From: Campylobacteraceae bacterium
Lineage (GTDB): Bacteria > Campylobacterota > Campylobacteria > Campylobacterales > Sulfurovaceae
Direction: 5' to 3'
Assembly (NCBI GenBank): GCA_027081355.1
Contig: JALWKP010000100.1
Coordinates: 46,668 to 110,667 of the forward strand
Length of the DNA stretch: 64,000 nucleotides
Made by a program: the position numbers and the translations under genes. Under the pieces are notes generated by a model. That model had not been told where the DNA came from. It saw only the letters and a program-made list of their open reading frames with translations, and did no database searches. Below are positions 61,616-64,000 of the stretch, one piece after another (within the stretch, counting starts at the first letter, position 1; every line of letters begins with the position of its first letter).

Positions 61616-63442
61616 TTAATACAATTTGTAATCTAGCAAACCAAAATCTCTAATAAACTGCTCGTCTATATCTATCAAACCTTTCTCTTGCAGCCTGTCT
61701 AAAACCTCTTTTGTGCAGTGGGCATCTTTTGGCCACTCTCTGTTAAAGCCGTCTAACTCATTTTTATTTGTGCCGTCAATTGCAATAAACGGCTCTAGCA
61801 CCACATCGCGGTTTGCATCGATATTGTTTACAACGCGCCAAATCAGCATATACGGATTTTCTAAATCGTTATTAAAAGTATCTACAATTACCAAAATTGC
61901 AATATTGTTTGCCAGCGGAGCCAGGTTTTTAATAAGCTCTTGCATAGATTTTCTCTTTTCTGCCGCAATAACGGTTATAGGGTTTGCAGTGTCGGTATAA
62001 TAACTTTTAAGCGCTTTAACGGCAGGGTCAAGCTCTTGTATTTTAGCCAAAAGCGTTTTATCATCTAAAGGTTCAATTTTTTTCTCCACCTCTTTGCCTG
62101 TGGCGTCGATACCCAGTTTCCCGCCCACAAACTGTTTTGGGCTGGAGTGGTCTAAGTGGTCAACCACCCCTTCGCTAATAAATATATTCTCTTTGCTCAC
62201 CCTGTTTAAAATATGTTTTGTTAGCGCATCAAAATCTTCCAAATGCGGGGCGTCTTCTTTTACAAAAATTGCATGTTTTACAAAACTCATCTGCCCCACT
62301 CCCCAGAATGCATGCATAAACTGTTTTGCGTGACCCGGGTATTTATGGTGCATTTTTGCCAAAATCAGGTTATGAAATACACCGTTTTCGGGCATATTAT
62401 AATCTATTAAATCGGGTGCAAGCGGTTTTAAAAGCGGCAGGAAAATACGCTCTGTCGCCCAGCCGAAATATTTATCTTCCAAAGGCGGTTTGCCGACAAC
62501 CGTTGCGGCAAATACCGGGTTTTTCTTATGAGTAATTGCGGTTACCTCCATTACAGGGAACTCTTCTACAAGTGTATAGTAACCGGTATGGTCGCCAAAA
62601 GGTCCTTCGGGTGCAAAATTAGTTGGATTAACAAACCCCTCGATTACAAAATCTACATCTTCGGGTACATAAATATCGTTTGTAATAGATTTAACCAGCT
62701 TAGCATTTTTATTGCGTATAAACCCGTAAAGCAGCAATTCAAACATACCGTGCGGCATTGGCGCTTGAGCGCACCAAATATAGAGAGGGTCGCCCCCTAT
62801 TCCAATGCTTACAGGCATCTTTTTGCCCGCTTTAGCGTATTGGTCAAAAAAGTTGCTCGCATCTTTATGGATTTGCCAGTGCATTGCCAGTTTGTTTTTA
62901 TCCAGCTGCTGCAAGCGATACATCCCGACATTTTGCATATTGCCATCCAAACTCTGCGTGTAAACCTGCCCCATTGTAATAAAGCGCCCGCCGTCTTCTT
63001 CCCATGTTTTAAGAATTGGCAGTTTGTCTAAATCTATTTCGTCGCCTTGCCAAACAACCTCTTGGCAAACTCCCCGTTTTTTGGAGCGTTTTGGAAAAAC
63101 ATTTTTAAGGCTTATAAGTGTCGGCAGCATTTTGATTTTTTCCATCAACCCTTTTGGCGGCTTAAACTTCATAAGAGTCTCGATAGAGTTGCCTATGTCG
63201 TCCGGCTCTTTACCAAAAATCTCTCTGGTAATCTGTTTATTTGCAAAAATATTCATTAAAACCGGAATATCATACTCAATATTTTTAGCCCTATAAACAG
63301 GCTTAGTAAAAAGAATCGGGCGTGAATCCTCTTTTTTTACCTCAATATACGCAATATGCGGAATTTCTAACTCCACATCAAGCGGCTCATCTATAATTTT
63401 TAAATTGCCTTTTTCTTTTAAGAATTCAATAACATCTTTCAT
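61616..63442 (-). CDS. ubiD: UbiD-family menaquinone biosynthesis decarboxylase
   Basis: A 608-residue prenylated-FMN decarboxylase. Contains family blocks GQVYTQSLDGNMQNVGMYR, the metal/substrate segment APEGPFGDHTGYY, EVTAITHKKNPVF and ATERIFLPLL. In Campylobacterota, which use the futalosine route, the ~600-residue UbiD protein is thought to act in menaquinone synthesis. ATG 63442 has AAGGTG 5 nt upstream; the longer ORF extends into repeat DNA. UbiX and other pathway genes are not in the window. Confidence 0.9.
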   Translation of the reverse strand: MKDVIEFLKEKGNLKIIDEPLDVELEIPHIAYIEVKKEDSRPILFTKPVYRAKNIEYDIPVLMNIFANKQITREIFGKEPDDIGNSIETLMKFKPPKGLMEKIKMLPTLISLKNVFPKRSKKRGVCQEVVWQGDEIDLDKLPILKTWEEDGGRFITMGQVYTQSLDGNMQNVGMYRLQQLDKNKLAMHWQIHKDASNFFDQYAKAGKKMPVSIGIGGDPLYIWCAQAPMPHGMFELLLYGFIRNKNAKLVKSITNDIYVPEDVDFVIEGFVNPTNFAPEGPFGDHTGYYTLVEEFPVMEVTAITHKKNPVFAATVVGKPPLEDKYFGWATERIFLPLLKPLAPDLIDYNMPENGVFHNLILAKMHHKYPGHAKQFMHAFWGVGQMSFVKHAIFVKEDAPHLEDFDALTKHILNRVSKENIFISEGVVDHLDHSSPKQFVGGKLGIDATGKEVEKKIEPLDDKTLLAKIQELDPAVKALKSYYTDTANPITVIAAEKRKSMQELIKNLAPLANNIAILVIVDTFNNDLENPYMLIWRVVNNIDANRDVVLEPFIAIDGTNKNELDGFNREWPKDAHCTKEVLDRLQEKGLIDIDEQFIRDFGLLDYKLY

Positions 63443-63460
63443 GAAAACACCTTGTGTTTG

Positions 63461-63579
63461 GAAGCTAAGAGCTGAGAGCCAAGAGCAGAGAGCTAAAAAG
63501 GTAGCTTCGCTTTTTTTAAGCGGCAAAGCCGCAAATATTAAAACGCGGCGTAAGCCGCCCCTTGTTAGCTCTTAGCTTA
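63461..63579. repeat. intergenic heptamer/GC-hairpin element, copy D
   Basis: GCTAAGA/GCTGAGA/GCCAAGA heptamers, then GTAGCTTCGC, a T-run, GCGGCAAAGCCGC, CAAATATTAAAACGC and inverted heptamers TTAGCTCTTAGC. Nearly the same order as the 29488 copy. Lies upstream of the UbiD-type gene. Confidence 0.85.
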
Positions 63580-63665
63580 TAATATTTAGGTATAATTATA
63601 CACAAAGAAATTTAGGGGTAGGTGCAATAAAGTTTAGATTCCTTGCTTTTTTGGTCATCTAAACC

Positions 63666-63830
63666 GTGGATTCCCGGTCAAGCCGGGAATGACTGGATGT
63701 TGGCTCATCGTCATTCCCGCGAAAGCGGGAATCCAGGGCTCTTTTAGAGAAGAGAGATTAGAGATTAGAAAAAGGATGCTAAACTTATTGGTTTTATAAG
63801 CTGTGGATTCCCAATTAAGTTGGGAATGAC
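63666..63830. repeat. three GGATTCCC..GGGAATGAC palindromes
   Basis: Units at 63666-63693, 63710-63736 (opposite orientation) and 63803-63830, each a 7-9 bp stem with a short loop. Two GAGATTA heptamers lie between units 2 and 3. This palindrome family (TCATTCCCGCGAAAGC core) is dispersed in many bacterial genomes; a fragment is also at 12266. Confidence 0.8.
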
Positions 63831-63900
63831 GGGATTTTTTTCTTTGTCGGCTTTTAGCTTTTAGCTTTAAGCTTTTCGCATTTAACAGTAAGGGGCAGGT

Positions 63901-64000
63901 ATGAAAATTTTGGTTAGTGCGCTGGAGCACTCGGCAAATGTTCATTTAAAGTCGGTTTTAGAACACTTAAATTGCGATTATGAACTGCTTGGAATCTTCA
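63901..64000 (+). CDS. lpxB: lipid-A-disaccharide synthase, 3' end outside window
   Basis: Only the first 33 residues are present, beginning MKILVSALEHSANVHLKSVL and continuing LNCDYELLGIF. This matches the N-terminus of Campylobacter-type LpxB, which has the SALExSANxH pattern. AGGGGCAGGT precedes the ATG. LpxB condenses UDP-diacylglucosamine with lipid X. Identification rests on the short N-terminus only. Confidence 0.75.
   Translation, partial: MKILVSALEHSANVHLKSVLEHLNCDYELLGIF

Noticed and set aside
63655..63945. Minus-strand ORF of 96 residues
   Set aside because: It is composed of the palindromic repeats and heptamers and is antisense to the lpxB start.

Overview
The window reads as a chromosome segment of a free-living member of the Campylobacterota (formerly Epsilonproteobacteria). 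The DNA is AT-rich, genes are dense and often overlap by 4-14 bp, and TTG or GTG starts are common. Several blocks follow campylobacterial gene order: small Cys-rich protein/fbp/mobB/lipoprotein/slt/yggT/gltX locus, rplU-rpmA, tgt beside a TrkA-like protein, and aroB-mscS. A UbiD-type decarboxylase of the kind used in menaquinone synthesis, NhaD, an OprD-like porin and a PycB-type carboxyltransferase fit a marine or sulfur-cycling lineage (Sulfurimonas/Sulfurovum-like). The genus is my inference.

Layout. 1-8.4 kb: alpha/beta hydrolase, MurF, thioredoxin-like protein, Fbp, MobB, lytic transglycosylase, YggT, a GluRS-like protein without catalytic motifs, a small lipoprotein and Ppa. 8.5-13.3 kb: UvrD/Rep helicase ending in a 20-copy heptamer array, a TetR regulator with four operator-like palindromes, a gene-poor tract of inverted repeats, and a CI-like HTH regulator. 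13.6-20.8 kb: SUV3-like RNA helicase overlapping TruD, then a secreted subtilase with four Ig-like repeats and a small lipoprotein. 20.8-31.8 kb (minus strand): ThpR, L27, L21, RlmB-like methylase, LepA, Prs, a PqiABC operon with PqiA in two genes, a second TruD and TrmA. 31.9-36.9 kb (plus): GlmU, CoaBC, UppS, prepilin peptidase, LptF/G. 37-44 kb: TrkA-like protein, Tgt, a repeat-flanked methyltransferase, NhaD, ThiE (apparent AUA start), AccD, inositol phosphatase. 44.1-51.4 kb (plus): RecO, CysS, a split HipA-like kinase/HIRAN pair, PyrD, a MotA/MotB-like pair and a 42-residue ORF. 51.4-64 kb: TruA, AroB, MscS-like channel, QueC, YbeY, Ca/Na exchanger, PycB, Fur/PerR regulator, peroxiredoxin, porin, UbiD-type decarboxylase and the start of LpxB.

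Themes. Many genes act on tRNA or translation: CysS, two TruD, TruA, TrmA, Tgt, QueC, LepA, RlmB-like, YbeY, and the GluRS-like pseudoenzyme. Envelope and lipid genes form a second theme: MurF, GlmU, UppS, LptF/G, AccD, Slt, PqiABC, LpxB. Intergenic DNA is rich in period-7 repeat arrays and palindromic elements that recur across the window.

The strongest leads are: the intact but catalytically stripped GluRS at the gltX locus; a HipT-like kinase plus HipS-HIRAN fusion directly downstream of cysS; the AUA-initiated thiE; and a two-copy structured element that may encode a small RNA. No tRNA, rRNA, CRISPR array, transposase or prophage was found.
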